A stretch of DNA of 64,000 nt from Mesorhizobium ventifaucium. Lineage in GTDB: Bacteria > Pseudomonadota > Alphaproteobacteria > Rhizobiales > Rhizobiaceae. The translations under genes were made by a program, and so were the position numbers. Below the pieces are notes generated by a model that was not told the origin of the DNA, did not search any database, and saw only the letters and a program-made list of their open reading frames with translations. The stretch covers positions 1-64,000 of the forward strand of contig NZ_CAKXZS010000009.1 in the NCBI RefSeq assembly GCF_935822925.1, read 5' to 3'. Positions 27,871 to 39,246 of this stretch are shown piece by piece (the stretch's first letter is position 1; each line of letters opens with the position of its first letter).

Positions 27871-30549
27871 ATGACCAAATGGGTCTACACCTTTGGCGAC
27901 GGCGCTGCGGAAGGCCGTGCCGGCGACAGGAACCTCCTGGGCGGCAAGGGCGCCAATCTGGCCGAAATGTGCAGCCTGGGCCTGCCGGTGCCGCCGGGGT
28001 TCACCATCACCACCGAGGTCTGCAACGCCTATTACGCCAACGGCCGCACCTACCCGGCCTCGCTGGAAGCAGATGTCGCGGTTGCGCTTGACCACATCGG
28101 CCGGCTGACCGGGCGCCGTTTCGGCGATCCGTCGAAACTACTTTTGGTGTCGGTGCGTTCCGGTGGCCGCGCCTCGATGCCCGGCATGATGGACACCGTG
28201 CTCAACCTCGGTCTGAACGACGAGACGGTCGAGGCGCTGGCCGCCGATTCAGGCGACGCCCGCTTTGCCTATGACAGCTACCGGCGTTTCATCCAGATGT
28301 ATTCCGATGTCGTCATGGGCCTCGACCATGAGGTGTTCGAGGAAATCCTCGAAGACCAGAAGGGCGGGCTCGGCCATGAACTCGATACCGAACTGTCCGC
28401 CATCGAATGGCAGGGCGTGATCGCGCTCTATAAGGCCAAGGTCGAGGAGGAACTCGGCAAGCCGTTTCCGCAAGATCCGAACGAGCAGCTCTGGGGCGCA
28501 ATCGGCGCCGTGTTTTCGAGCTGGATGAACAACCGCGCCATCACCTACCGGCGCCTGCACGACATTCCCGAAAGCTGGGGCACGGCGGTCAACGTCCAGG
28601 CCATGGTCTTCGGCAATATGGGCGAGACCTCGGCCACCGGCGTCGCCTTCACCCGCAATCCGTCGACCGGCGAAAAGATGCTCTATGGCGAGTTCCTGGT
28701 CAATGCGCAGGGCGAGGATGTTGTCGCCGGCATCCGCACGCCGCAAAACATCACCGAGGCGGCGCGCATTGCCGCCGGCTCCGACAAGCCGTCGCTGCAG
28801 AAGCTGATGCCGGACGCCTTCCAGTCTTTCGTCACCATCTCCGACCGTCTGGAAAAGCACTACCGCGATATGCAGGATCTCGAATTCACCATCGAGCGCG
28901 GCAAATTGTGGATGCTGCAGACGAGGTCCGGCAAGCGCACCGCCAAGGCGGCGCTCAAAATCGCCGTCGAAATGGCGCGCGACAAGCTCATTTCAAAGGA
29001 GGAGGCCGTCGTCCGCATCGATCCGGCCTCGCTCGACCAGTTGCTGCATCCGACCATCGATCCGAAGGCGGCACGCGACGTCATCGGTGTCGGCCTGCCC
29101 GCATCTCCGGGTGCTGCCACCGGCGAGATCGTCTTTTCCTCCAACGATGCCGAGGAGCTCAAGACGCAAGGCCGCAAGGCGATCCTGGTGCGCATCGAGA
29201 CCAGTCCCGAGGACATCCACGGCATGCATGCGGCGGAAGGCATCCTGACCACGCGTGGCGGCATGACCAGCCACGCCGCGGTGGTGGCGCGCGGCATGGG
29301 CAAGCCTTGCGTGTCGGGCGCCGGCTCGCTGCGCGTCGACTACAGGGCCGGCACGCTGATGGCGATGGGGTCGACGTTCCGCAAGGGCGACATCATCACC
29401 ATCGACGGCGGCAACGGCCAGGTGCTGAAAGGCGCCGTGCCGATGCTGCAGCCGGAGCTGTCGGGCGATTTCGCCGCCATCATGGAATGGGCCGATGCCG
29501 TGCGCCGCATGAAGGTGCGCACCAACGCCGAGACGCCGCTCGACGCGCGCATGGCGCGTTCCTTCGGCGCCGAAGGCATCGGGCTTTGCCGCACAGAGCA
29601 CATGTTCTTCGAGGGCGACCGCATCGTTGCCATGCGCGAGATGATCCTGGCCGACACGGAAAAAGGCCGGCGAACGGCGCTCGCAAAACTCTTGCCCATG
29701 CAGCGCTCGGATTTCCTCGAATTGTTCGAGATCATGGCCGGCCTGCCGGTGACGATCCGCTTGCTCGATCCGCCGCTCCACGAATTCCTGCCCAAGACCG
29801 AGGAAGAGGTAGCCGAAGTCGCCGCCGCCATGAACGTGTCGCCCGACAAGCTCAGGCAGCGCACCGAGGCCCTGCACGAATTCAACCCGATGCTTGGCCA
29901 TCGCGGCTGCCGGCTTGCGGTTTCCTATCCCGAAATCGCCGAGATGCAGGCGCGCGCCATTTTCGAGGCGGCCGTCGAAGCCGGCAGGAAGGCCGGCGCG
30001 CTGGTGGTCCCGGAAATCATGGTGCCGCTGGTCGGTCTGGTGAAGGAGCTCGACTACGTCAAGGCGCGGATCGATGCCGTCGCCACGAGCGTGATGGAGG
30101 AGACCGGCGTCAAGATCACCTATCTTACTGGCACGATGATCGAACTGCCGCGCGCCGCGATCCGCGCCCATGTCATCGCCGAGGCGGCCGAATTCTTCTC
30201 TTTCGGCACCAACGATCTGACCCAGACCACTTTCGGCATCTCACGCGACGATGCGGCCTCGTTCCTGGAGACTTATCGCCAGAAGGGCATCATCGAGCAG
30301 GATCCGTTCGTGTCGCTCGACATCGAGGGCGTCGGCGAACTGGTGCGGATGGCCGCCGAAAAGGGCCGGGCGACGCGGCCGGAGATCAAGCTCGGCATTT
30401 GCGGCGAGCATGGTGGTGATCCGGCGTCGATCCATTTCTGCGAGGAGGTCGGCCTCGACTACGTGTCGTGCTCTCCCTACCGCGTGCCGATCGCCAGGCT
30501 GGCTGCCGCGCAGGCGGCGGTGCAGACTGCAAAGAACGGTCGCGGGTAA
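27871..30549 (+). CDS. ppdK: Pyruvate, phosphate dikinase
   Basis: An 892-residue enzyme with the complete three-domain layout: N-terminal ATP-grasp part (GGKGANLAEM, SVRSGGRASMPGMMDTVLNLG), central phosphohistidine domain TRGGMTSHAAVVARGMGKPCV with the catalytic His, and C-terminal PEP-binding barrel ending GICGEHGGDP. It interconverts pyruvate, ATP and phosphate with PEP, AMP and pyrophosphate, giving a gluconeogenic route from pyruvate. GGAGAG upstream supports the start. It appears monocistronic. Confidence 0.97.
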   Translation: MTKWVYTFGDGAAEGRAGDRNLLGGKGANLAEMCSLGLPVPPGFTITTEVCNAYYANGRTYPASLEADVAVALDHIGRLTGRRFGDPSKLLLVSVRSGGRASMPGMMDTVLNLGLNDETVEALAADSGDARFAYDSYRRFIQMYSDVVMGLDHEVFEEILEDQKGGLGHELDTELSAIEWQGVIALYKAKVEEELGKPFPQDPNEQLWGAIGAVFSSWMNNRAITYRRLHDIPESWGTAVNVQAMVFGNMGETSATGVAFTRNPSTGEKMLYGEFLVNAQGEDVVAGIRTPQNITEAARIAAGSDKPSLQKLMPDAFQSFVTISDRLEKHYRDMQDLEFTIERGKLWMLQTRSGKRTAKAALKIAVEMARDKLISKEEAVVRIDPASLDQLLHPTIDPKAARDVIGVGLPASPGAATGEIVFSSNDAEELKTQGRKAILVRIETSPEDIHGMHAAEGILTTRGGMTSHAAVVARGMGKPCVSGAGSLRVDYRAGTLMAMGSTFRKGDIITIDGGNGQVLKGAVPMLQPELSGDFAAIMEWADAVRRMKVRTNAETPLDARMARSFGAEGIGLCRTEHMFFEGDRIVAMREMILADTEKGRRTALAKLLPMQRSDFLELFEIMAGLPVTIRLLDPPLHEFLPKTEEEVAEVAAAMNVSPDKLRQRTEALHEFNPMLGHRGCRLAVSYPEIAEMQARAIFEAAVEAGRKAGALVVPEIMVPLVGLVKELDYVKARIDAVATSVMEETGVKITYLTGTMIELPRAAIRAHVIAEAAEFFSFGTNDLTQTTFGISRDDAASFLETYRQKGIIEQDPFVSLDIEGVGELVRMAAEKGRATRPEIKLGICGEHGGDPASIHFCEEVGLDYVSCSPYRVPIARLAAAQAAVQTAKNGRG

Positions 30550-30625
30550 GCGGCCGACGCCGGCCTGGCCGTGCCACCGATGATCAGCAGTAGGTCACCT
30601 CCGTCCCTGCTCAGGCTGGCCCTGC

Positions 30626-31015
30626 TCAGGCTGGTTCGGCTTCGACCGTCACCTTGTTGGGATAGAACGCGCCGTGATGGCGGATTTCGATCATCTCGTC
30701 GAAAGGCTGCTCATAGGCCCACATCGCATCCTGGCCTGCTTCCGCGGCAGGTAGCACGCTCCAATAGCTCGCATCGCCCTTGAATGGGCAATGAGTCGAT
30801 GATTCCGTCTTGCGAAGCTGGTCGAAATCGATGTCTTCGAATGGAATGTAGAGGGCCGGGGGGTAGGGGGATTCGGTCAAAACCTTGGCCTTCGTGGACG
30901 AGGCAATGACCGTGTCGCCGGCGCGTACGGTCACGGTTCCGATATAGGGCTCGACAGTAATCACTTTATCGGGGTTGCGTTGAAAGCCGAGTGACGGATT
31001 GGCGATCTGGTCCAT
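30626..31015 (-). CDS. DUF427-family protein
   Basis: A protein of 129 residues of the DUF427 family (PF04248 by recall). It shows VEPYIGTVTVRAGDTVIASS, YIPFEDIDFDQL and the conserved STHCPFKGDASYWSV stretch. AAGGAG precedes the ATG at 31015; the open frame to 31129 is not needed. The function is unknown. It is a cytosolic single-domain protein with no evident link to its neighbours. Confidence 0.88.
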   Translation of the reverse strand: MDQIANPSLGFQRNPDKVITVEPYIGTVTVRAGDTVIASSTKAKVLTESPYPPALYIPFEDIDFDQLRKTESSTHCPFKGDASYWSVLPAAEAGQDAMWAYEQPFDEMIEIRHHGAFYPNKVTVEAEPA

Positions 31016-31150
31016 GACGGGTTCTCCTTGCATCGACCTAAGGTGTGTCGGGCGTGCGCGCCGCGCAAGGCCGCCGTCGAATGCGGGGTGCGAAAACCAT
31101 CGCCTTTCGTGTTGCTGGGTCTCTGTCAAGCCGGTCCAGCCGACGACCGA

Positions 31151-31507
31151 TCAGGCAGCAGCCTGAAACGCATCCATCAGCCCGGCATAGGCAGCGGCGA
31201 TACCGGCGACCGGATTGGTGCTTCGCGACGCGGTTTCGACTTTGAGCGCACCACCGCCGGTCGGCAGGGTAAGAAGCAGGAACTGGCGGTTGCCGCCATC
31301 GCCGACGCAAGCCGCGGCGACATGCTGGCTTTCGCCTTCGTTCTGAACGCACATCTTGAACAGCAGCGTGCCGCCGACCGCCTCAAGGGCGCCGCCGACG
31401 ACTTCGATGAACTCGTCCTCGGAAACGGTTTTGGCGTCCGGCGCCAGATCGGCCAGGCTTTCGGCAAGCGAATCTTCGAGAGTCTTGTCGTCGAGCTGCG
31501 CGTCCAT
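31151..31507 (-). CDS. Small acidic protein of unknown function
   Basis: A 118-residue acidic protein without signal peptide or membrane segment. Its sequence has an amphipathic N terminus (LEDSLAESLADLAPD), an alternating strand region around LLFKMCVQNEG and RQFLLLTLPTGGGALKVETA, and an Ala-rich helical end. I do not recognise the family. Codon use is like its neighbours and no overlapping gene competes, so it is likely real. It follows no obvious operon; the DUF427 gene lies 136 bases downstream on the same strand. Confidence 0.65.
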   Translation of the reverse strand: MDAQLDDKTLEDSLAESLADLAPDAKTVSEDEFIEVVGGALEAVGGTLLFKMCVQNEGESQHVAAACVGDGGNRQFLLLTLPTGGGALKVETASRSTNPVAGIAAAYAGLMDAFQAAA

Positions 31508-31686
31508 GCGAACCTCTTTCAGTCGCCAATCTCACCCCTGCCCAATTAATCAAGGTTAACGCCGACGATGGCCGGATTGTGGCGGTTTTCCCCGTGTTTC
31601 GATCAAAGCATCGCTTCTGCCCGGTCACGGCTGGACAATCCGCTGGTTCGTCCCACAATGGAACGAAAGACCAATGGGAGGAAAGA

Positions 31687-33315
<1,629 letters not shown>

Positions 33316-33382
33316 CTGAGATGACGTCTTTCGCCTTCAAGCCGCCGCTAAACGGCTTCAAGCGCCGGTTCGGGGTGAAGCA

Positions 33383-34177
33383 GTGCTGAAAATGATGAAA
33401 ACTCCCGAGCGACAGACATCGAGGGCGGCCGGCTGGTCGCGGCGGACAGGCGCTTTTTCGGCGGTCCTGCTGCTGACCGTTCTCGTCGGCCACCGATATC
33501 AGCTTGTTGAAACGCCGGCTTTCCTTTGGGTGCTCGGCATTGTCGCGCTGCTTGCCGCCTTTGCGCTGTTGTTCGCCGGATTTGCCTTTTCGAGATTGTG
33601 GAATTTCGGCGACCGTGGCGGTCGCGATCTCACCGTCGGCACGGTGCTGGCACTGCTGGTGCTTGTTCCTTTTGGCATTGCCGCCTACTGGGCAGCGACT
33701 TATCCACCGCTCAGGGACATTTCGACGGATTTCGACGATCCGCCGGTGCTCGACACCAGCACCCGGACCTGGGATATGAACGCGCTTTCGCCGCCGACCC
33801 CGGGCGAGCGGCGCCTGCAGACAGAAACCTATCCGCTTGTCACCGGACGCAGCTATGTCCTGCCTTTCGATCGGGTCCTGGAAGCGGTCGGAACCGTGCT
33901 CGATCGTCGGGATTGGCAGCTAACGGCGCCGGTTCCCCGCGCGATCGGGCAAAGCGAGGTGACGATCAACGCCCTGGCCAGGAGCTTCATCCTCAGCCTT
34001 CCCGCCGACGTCGCCATCCGTGTGAGCGACGATGGCGATGCGGTCATGGTCGACATGCGTTCGGCCTCGCGTTACGGCCGCTACGACCTTGGCGACAATG
34101 CGGCCCGCATCGTGGATTTCCTAGCCGAGCTGGATCAGGAAGTCGCCGGCCAGGTCGGCACTGCCCCGGCCGAGTGA
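33383..34177 (+). CDS. DUF1499-family membrane protein
   Basis: A protein of 264 residues. Hydrophobic helices lie at about 22-42, 50-72 and 82-105, and the C-terminal half is a soluble DUF1499 domain (PF07386 by recall) ending with the typical RSASRYGRYDLGDNAARI. The start is a GTG at 33383; an ATG at 33392 is equally possible. The function is unknown; the soluble domain may face the periplasm. It converges with the LacI regulator gene. Confidence 0.82.
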   Translation: MLKMMKTPERQTSRAAGWSRRTGAFSAVLLLTVLVGHRYQLVETPAFLWVLGIVALLAAFALLFAGFAFSRLWNFGDRGGRDLTVGTVLALLVLVPFGIAAYWAATYPPLRDISTDFDDPPVLDTSTRTWDMNALSPPTPGERRLQTETYPLVTGRSYVLPFDRVLEAVGTVLDRRDWQLTAPVPRAIGQSEVTINALARSFILSLPADVAIRVSDDGDAVMVDMRSASRYGRYDLGDNAARIVDFLAELDQEVAGQVGTAPAE

Positions 34178-34226
34178 CGGCCAGAGCATTCGGCTTATAC
34201 AATCATAGGTTGAGTCTGCGGGCAGG

Positions 34227-35225
34227 CTATTCGCCGGGGTCGAATTCACCCCTGAGCAAAATTGTTTCGACCGGCCCAAGCGGATTGATGATCCGGCTCT
34301 CGAGGACTTCGATGAGCTTGCGTCCGACAGCCGCCATATCGACGGAATGAACTTCGATCTTCGCCGGCAGGAAGCGTGCCAGCCGCGTGCTGTCACGCGT
34401 TACAATGTGGACGTCGCTCCCCGGCGCAAGACCTCTTTTGCCAAGAGCGTGTAGCGCCCCTAGAAGGCCCAGTTCGTTGGCGCATGCCAAGCCTGTCGGC
34501 GGATCTGAACAAGCCAGCAAGCGATCGAACCAGGCTGCGCTCGATTCCATGGTGAACATGCCATGACCGATCAGCGATTGGTCGATCGGAATGCCGGCCT
34601 CGGCCATTGCCCTTGCATAGCCGGAAAGACGCATGGCACTCCCCTGATCCTCCGGAACCAGAAGTTGCAGTGCAATGCGTCGACAGCCCTTATCCATGAG
34701 CCGTCGGGTTGCCTCGTAGGCAATCTGTTCATTGTCGACATCGACATAAGGATACGCGGTATCCAGGTCGGTTCTTCCAAACGCGACGAATGGCATGCGT
34801 TGATCCAGCAGCAGCTTGACGCGCGGATCACCCGACACCAGGCGCGTGATGATCAGTCCGTCCGTGCTGCGCGCCTGAAGCTGCCGCTGCACACTCTCGA
34901 CTGGATCGTCGTCGGGAGTGGTGGAATAGATGGACAGACTATAACCGGCTTGCCGCGCCGCCAGCGTCATGCCTTCGATCAAAGGCAGCTTCAACAGATC
35001 GGACAGATGATCTCGGGTCTCCATCGGGAGTACTGCCGTCAGCGTCAGCGTTCGACCGGTCTTGAGCGCACGACCATGATGATTTGGCAGATAGCCGACC
35101 CGCTTGGCCGCCTCCTTGACGCGGGCTATGGTCGAGGGCTGCACTTCCGGGCCATCCTTCAGAGCGCGGGACACCGTGGTCACCGAGAGGGAAAGTTCCG
35201 CCGCGATCTGCTTTAGATTGGCCAT
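34227..35225 (-). CDS. LacI-family transcriptional regulator
   Basis: A 332-residue regulator with a canonical N-terminal helix-turn-helix and hinge (MANLKQIAAELSLSVTTVSRAL) and a periplasmic-binding-protein-like ligand domain (TDGLIITRLVSGDPRV, VDVDNEQIAYEATRRL). The chosen ATG starts exactly at the HTH; 17 upstream codons are open but not family-like. It is divergent from the ABC operon at 35423. Two TAACGTTA-type palindromes lie in between, so it most likely represses that operon and itself. Confidence 0.93.
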   Translation of the reverse strand: MANLKQIAAELSLSVTTVSRALKDGPEVQPSTIARVKEAAKRVGYLPNHHGRALKTGRTLTLTAVLPMETRDHLSDLLKLPLIEGMTLAARQAGYSLSIYSTTPDDDPVESVQRQLQARSTDGLIITRLVSGDPRVKLLLDQRMPFVAFGRTDLDTAYPYVDVDNEQIAYEATRRLMDKGCRRIALQLLVPEDQGSAMRLSGYARAMAEAGIPIDQSLIGHGMFTMESSAAWFDRLLACSDPPTGLACANELGLLGALHALGKRGLAPGSDVHIVTRDSTRLARFLPAKIEVHSVDMAAVGRKLIEVLESRIINPLGPVETILLRGEFDPGE

Positions 35226-35274
35226 TGTTCGCCCGACTTCATTTGCGAAAGCGCCGGCTGCCTTGCTGACCGCC

Positions 35275-35287
35275 ATAACGTTACCGG
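35275..35287. promoter_or_regulatory. LacI-family operator O2
   Basis: ATAACGTTAC contains the palindromic core TAACGTTA (35277-35284), 52 bases upstream of the LacI start. Its centre is exactly 80 bp from the centre of the larger operator at 35352-35369, a spacing near a whole number of helical turns that would allow looping. Confidence 0.55.
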
Positions 35288-35351
35288 ATTCGACATCCCG
35301 GTCAATCCAGACGCCCGTAGCAAGCAGCTTGACTCCTGCGTATTCAGATGC

Positions 35352-35369
35352 AATCGTAACGTTACGATT
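35352..35369. promoter_or_regulatory. LacI-family operator O1 (perfect 18-bp palindrome)
   Basis: AATCGTAACGTTACGATT is a perfect palindrome with a central CG, as is typical for LacI-family operators. It lies 54 bases before the ATG of the binding-protein gene, near where its promoter should be. Confidence 0.75.
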
Positions 35370-35422
35370 ACGAATAAATAGCCATTTCAGGCAATATTTG
35401 ATAAAGTTCGGGAGGAGAACCT

Positions 35423-36463
35423 ATGTCCTGGCTGCGCCTTTCCTTAACAGCATTCGCCATCTCGGCTGCCATGCCCGTCCATGCGCAAACACTCACCATC
35501 ACGACCGCAGGCGGCGATTATGGCAACGCCATGAAAGAGGCCATGTGGGCCCCTGCTGCAAAAGAGCTTGGCTATGATGTCCGCGAGGAAACCCTGAGCG
35601 ACGGCCTGGCCGCCTTGAAGATGCAGGTCACCTCGGGGGCAATTGCGACCGACATTATCCACCTCGGCTCGCCGGAAGGCGCGCAGGCCGCCGCTCAATC
35701 GCTGCTGGAGCCACTCGATTACAAGATCATCGATCCCAAATCCGTGCCGGAGGGTGCCAAGTCCGACTACTGCTATCCGTTCGATTCCTATGGCACCGTC
35801 ATGTCGTGGAACACCAAGACCTATGGTGAGAACCCGCCGAAGACCTGGGCTGAGTTCTGGGACGTAGCCAAATTCCCGGGCCGCCGCGCGTTGCGCGCCA
35901 ATGCGCAGGACTCGATCGAGATCGCGCTTCTCTCCGATGGCGTGGCGCCGGCGGACGTCTATTCCGTGCTCAGCACGCCGGAAGGGCTGGAGCGCGCCAT
36001 CAAGCGGCTTGAAGCGATCAAACCAGATGTCGCCGTGTGGTGGACCTCGGGAGCCCAGTCCGCGCAGCTGCTGAAAGACGGTGAGGCGGATCTGGTCGTT
36101 ACCTGGAACGGACGGGCAGAGACCGTGAAAAAGGATGGCGGCGCGGCTGACTACACGTTCAAGGGTTCGGTCATCGGCACGGACTGCCTTGGGGTGCCGA
36201 AGGGAGCGCCGAACAAGGAAGCCGCGATGAAGCTCATCGCTGCGATGACGCAGCCCGCGCGCGTTGCGAAGCTGACCGATTTCATCGCCTATGGCCCGGT
36301 CAATCCTGTGGCATATGAGGGTGGCCTAATTCCCGAGGACCGTCTGAAGACGCTTGCGACCGCGCCTGAAAATGCCGGCACTTCGGTGTTTTCGAATTCA
36401 GAATGGTGGGTCAAGAACGGCGAGGCTGCCCAACAAGCCTTCGATGAGATGATGGCCCGCTGA
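35423..36463 (+). CDS. ABC transporter substrate-binding protein (PotD/family 1)
   Basis: A 346-residue periplasmic protein with a Sec signal (MSWLRLSLTAFAISAAMPVHAQ, cleavage after HAQ or VHA) and the bilobed family 1 organisation (TITTAGGDYGNAM, DSYGTVMSWNTKTY, AVWWTSGAQSAQLL). GGGAGGAG precedes the ATG. It is the first gene of a LacI-controlled operon with ATPase, two permeases and a phosphorylase. The ligand may be a purine-like nucleoside or thio-compound given the last gene, but this is inference. Confidence 0.92.
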   Translation: MSWLRLSLTAFAISAAMPVHAQTLTITTAGGDYGNAMKEAMWAPAAKELGYDVREETLSDGLAALKMQVTSGAIATDIIHLGSPEGAQAAAQSLLEPLDYKIIDPKSVPEGAKSDYCYPFDSYGTVMSWNTKTYGENPPKTWAEFWDVAKFPGRRALRANAQDSIEIALLSDGVAPADVYSVLSTPEGLERAIKRLEAIKPDVAVWWTSGAQSAQLLKDGEADLVVTWNGRAETVKKDGGAADYTFKGSVIGTDCLGVPKGAPNKEAAMKLIAAMTQPARVAKLTDFIAYGPVNPVAYEGGLIPEDRLKTLATAPENAGTSVFSNSEWWVKNGEAAQQAFDEMMAR

Positions 36464-36488
36464 GTCTCAGCTGATAAGGCTGGAGCAG

Positions 36489-37529
36489 ATGATGAAGTCG
36501 CTCCCGATCACCATCGACAGCGTCAGCAAGGCTTACGGGTCCTACGTCGCACTGGATGATGTCTCGCTCGACATTCAAGCTGGCGAGTTCCTCACGCTGC
36601 TGGGGCCCTCGGGATCGGGCAAGACCACGCTACTCATGGCTCTGGCCGGTTTTGTCCGGCCGGATTCCGGTAAGCTCTTGTTGGGCGATCGCGACATCAC
36701 TCGCCTGGCGCCCAACAAACGGGACATCGGCATAGTATTCCAGAATTACGCCTTGTTTCCCCACATGAATGTCCTGGCCAATGTCGCGTATCCGCTGGCG
36801 CTGCGCAAGACGCCGAGAGCAGAGGCGCGTCAGCGGGCGCTTGCCACCTTGGCCCGCGTGAAGCTGGATGGCCTGGCGGAGCGCAATGTTGCCGCACTGT
36901 CCGGCGGCCAGCGTCAACGGGTGGCGTTGGCGCGGGCAATCGTCTTCGAACCGCGCGTGATGCTGATGGACGAGCCGCTGTCGGCGCTCGACAAGAATCT
37001 GCGCGAAACCATGCAGTATGAGATCCGGCGTCTGCACGATGATCTGGGGATCACCACAATCTACGTGACCCATGACCAGCGCGAGGCGCTGATCATGTCT
37101 GACCGGATTGCGGTGATGAACTCCGGCCGCATCCAGCAGATCGATACGCCGCAGCGGATCTATGATCGTCCATCGACCCGCTTCGTCGCCGAATTCATGG
37201 GCGAGGCAAACATTGTGGCGCCGGGCTCGGTGCGCAGGATCGATGGCGCCGAAGCGTCAGGCGAAACTCTGATGATTCGCGCCGAAAGCTTCCATCTTGA
37301 TGCGAAGCTCGTCGGGTCAGACGCAGTGGCTCTCGAAGGAATACTGCGCGCCAAGGCGTTCCGCGGCGAGAACTGGCTTTTGACGCTGGCGCTTGACGGT
37401 GGCCAGGAGGTCCTTGTCTGCATTCCGGCAGCGCTGGCCGGCGGTTGCGCCGAGCTTGCCGCCGGTCAGCGGATGACCGCATATGCACCAGCAGCGAAGG
37501 TTCACGCCATACCGGGAGCGATGGCGTGA
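36489..37529 (+). CDS. ABC transporter ATP-binding protein (PotA-like)
   Basis: An ATPase of 346 residues with LGPSGSGKTTLL, the Q loop in FQNYALFPHMNV, LSGGQRQR, VMLMDEPLSALD and YVTHDQ. A TOBE-like C-terminal part follows. GAGCAG lies before the double ATG. The final ATGGCGTGA overlaps the GTG start of the next gene, indicating coupled translation. Confidence 0.94.
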   Translation: MMKSLPITIDSVSKAYGSYVALDDVSLDIQAGEFLTLLGPSGSGKTTLLMALAGFVRPDSGKLLLGDRDITRLAPNKRDIGIVFQNYALFPHMNVLANVAYPLALRKTPRAEARQRALATLARVKLDGLAERNVAALSGGQRQRVALARAIVFEPRVMLMDEPLSALDKNLRETMQYEIRRLHDDLGITTIYVTHDQREALIMSDRIAVMNSGRIQQIDTPQRIYDRPSTRFVAEFMGEANIVAPGSVRRIDGAEASGETLMIRAESFHLDAKLVGSDAVALEGILRAKAFRGENWLLTLALDGGQEVLVCIPAALAGGCAELAAGQRMTAYAPAAKVHAIPGAMA

Positions 37530-38413
37530 CCGTCACTGTGGATCCTGCGCTCGCCGGAGATGCGCGCCGCGAGCGGCGGTTTTTTCTTTCGCTTTCGCTG
37601 CCGGCGCTGTTCATCGTTGGACTGGCGGCGATATTGCCCATCCTTTGGATCATCCGGCAATCTTTCCTGACCACAGGCGGTGAGTACACTGTCGCCAACT
37701 ACTCGAAAGTGCTTTCGAGCGGACTGACATGGTCGGCGCTCGTCACCACCCTTGAACTGTCCCTCGGCACGCTGGCGATTTGCATTCTTCTGGGCACCCC
37801 GCTGGCACTCGCCTTGGCCAGCGCCAGACCAAGGGTGGCCAATTTGCTGATGGCCTTCGTCATGCTGCCATTGTGGACCGCCATCCTGGTGCGCACCTAT
37901 GGCTGGCTCGTGCTCTTGCGGCGTGATGGCCTGATCAACGCGGCTTTGACTGGTTCGGGCCTGACAGCGGAGCCTTTGCCGCTGGTCTATAACTTCACAG
38001 GAACGCTGATCGGCATGGTTCACTACATGCTGCCGCTCTTCCTGCTGCCCGTTTATGCCGCGATGCGCGATATCGACCCAAACCTCATTCGCGCGGCAGC
38101 GAGCATGGGAGCCACGCTCGGGCAGGTCATCCGCACCGTCATAATGCCGCTTTCGGCCGGCGGCATCTTCTCGGGTTCGGTCATCGTCCTCATCTATTCC
38201 ATCGGTTTTTTCATCACGCCGGCGGTGCTTGGCGGCGGCAAGGTAAATCCTCTCTCTACCCGGATCGAGCGTGCGCTATCGACCTTTCAGGATTGGGGGT
38301 CGGCGAGCGTCCTGGGCATTCTGCTCCTCGTTCTGATGGCGCTGATCGGTGTGATGCTGCTGGCGGCACGCCGCCTGCTGGCCCAGAACACGGTGGCAGC
38401 CTCCCATGCTTGA
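37526..38413 (+). CDS. ABC transporter permease (PotB-like)
   Basis: A permease of 295 residues starting with GTG that overlaps the ATPase stop (GTGA). It has an N-terminal membrane helix (about residues 20-42), five further helices and the EAA loop AAASMGATLGQVIRTVIMPLSAGGI. The frame is open further upstream to 37445 inside the ATPase gene, which is not coding for this protein. It overlaps the next permease by 8 bases. Confidence 0.92.
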   Translation: MTVTVDPALAGDARRERRFFLSLSLPALFIVGLAAILPILWIIRQSFLTTGGEYTVANYSKVLSSGLTWSALVTTLELSLGTLAICILLGTPLALALASARPRVANLLMAFVMLPLWTAILVRTYGWLVLLRRDGLINAALTGSGLTAEPLPLVYNFTGTLIGMVHYMLPLFLLPVYAAMRDIDPNLIRAAASMGATLGQVIRTVIMPLSAGGIFSGSVIVLIYSIGFFITPAVLGGGKVNPLSTRIERALSTFQDWGSASVLGILLLVLMALIGVMLLAARRLLAQNTVAASHA

Positions 38414-39197
38414 AGCCTATCCGCAAAACCGGCTCGCCCGCATTGTCCTCTGGAGCTTTGCTGCTCTTGTCATGGCATTTCTGATGTTGCCGACGCTCGT
38501 GGTGGTGCCGCTTTCGTTTTCGGCGTCGAATCTCCTCGAGTTTCCGCCGCACGCCTACTCGCTGCGCTGGTACGAGAACTTCTTCGGCTCGGCAACGTGG
38601 ATGGCAGCACTCAGGACGAGCCTGATCCTTGGGACATTGACGGCGCTGATCGCGGTGCCTTTTGCGCTGCTCGCCTGCATTTCAATGAATCGGCTGGGCG
38701 GGAAGACCGCAGCTTCCATCCAGGGCATCCTGCTCACCCCCTCGGTCACCCCAGGAATCCTGCTGGCGATCGGCCTCTTTTTTGTGCTGGCGGCACAACG
38801 TCTGGTCGGAACGTTGTTCGGTGTGCTGGTCGGACATGTGGTGCTGGCTGTTCCGGTGGCGTGCATTGTGTTGTTGCCCGCCCTGGCTCGCTTCGACTGG
38901 AACCAGGTTCAGGCGGCGCGCAGCCTCGGCGCGGACTGGGCCAGGGCTGTTGGCGGAATAATCGTTCCGCAACTTCAGCTCAGTCTGTTGTCGGCGACAT
39001 TGATGGCGTTCCTGACGTCGCTCGATGAGTCTGTGATTTCGATCTTCATCGCGAGTGGTCGCAACAGCACGATGCCTAAGCTCATGTTCCTGTCGCTGCG
39101 CGATCAGATCGATCCGACCATTGCGGCGATCTCGACATTGTGGACCGCTATTGTTGTCGTCGTCGTCGTGATCGTGGCCCTTCGCCAAAAAGCCTGA
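38406..39197 (+). CDS. ABC transporter permease (PotC-like)
   Basis: This 263-residue inner-membrane permease has six predicted helices and the EAA-type loop AARSLGADWARAVGGIIVPQLQLSL. It overlaps the preceding permease by 8 bases and completes the importer. The last helix is unusually rich in valine (IVVVVVVIVAL). Confidence 0.92.
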   Translation: MLEAYPQNRLARIVLWSFAALVMAFLMLPTLVVVPLSFSASNLLEFPPHAYSLRWYENFFGSATWMAALRTSLILGTLTALIAVPFALLACISMNRLGGKTAASIQGILLTPSVTPGILLAIGLFFVLAAQRLVGTLFGVLVGHVVLAVPVACIVLLPALARFDWNQVQAARSLGADWARAVGGIIVPQLQLSLLSATLMAFLTSLDESVISIFIASGRNSTMPKLMFLSLRDQIDPTIAAISTLWTAIVVVVVVIVALRQKA

Positions 39198-39246
39198 CCG
39201 AGCCAACAATCCTGACCAAGCCAAAATCCTGACTGAGATTGGAAGC

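Noticed and set aside
28908..30419. 503-codon and antisense 392-codon frames within ppdK
   Set aside because: Arg/His-rich frameshift shadows of ppdK.
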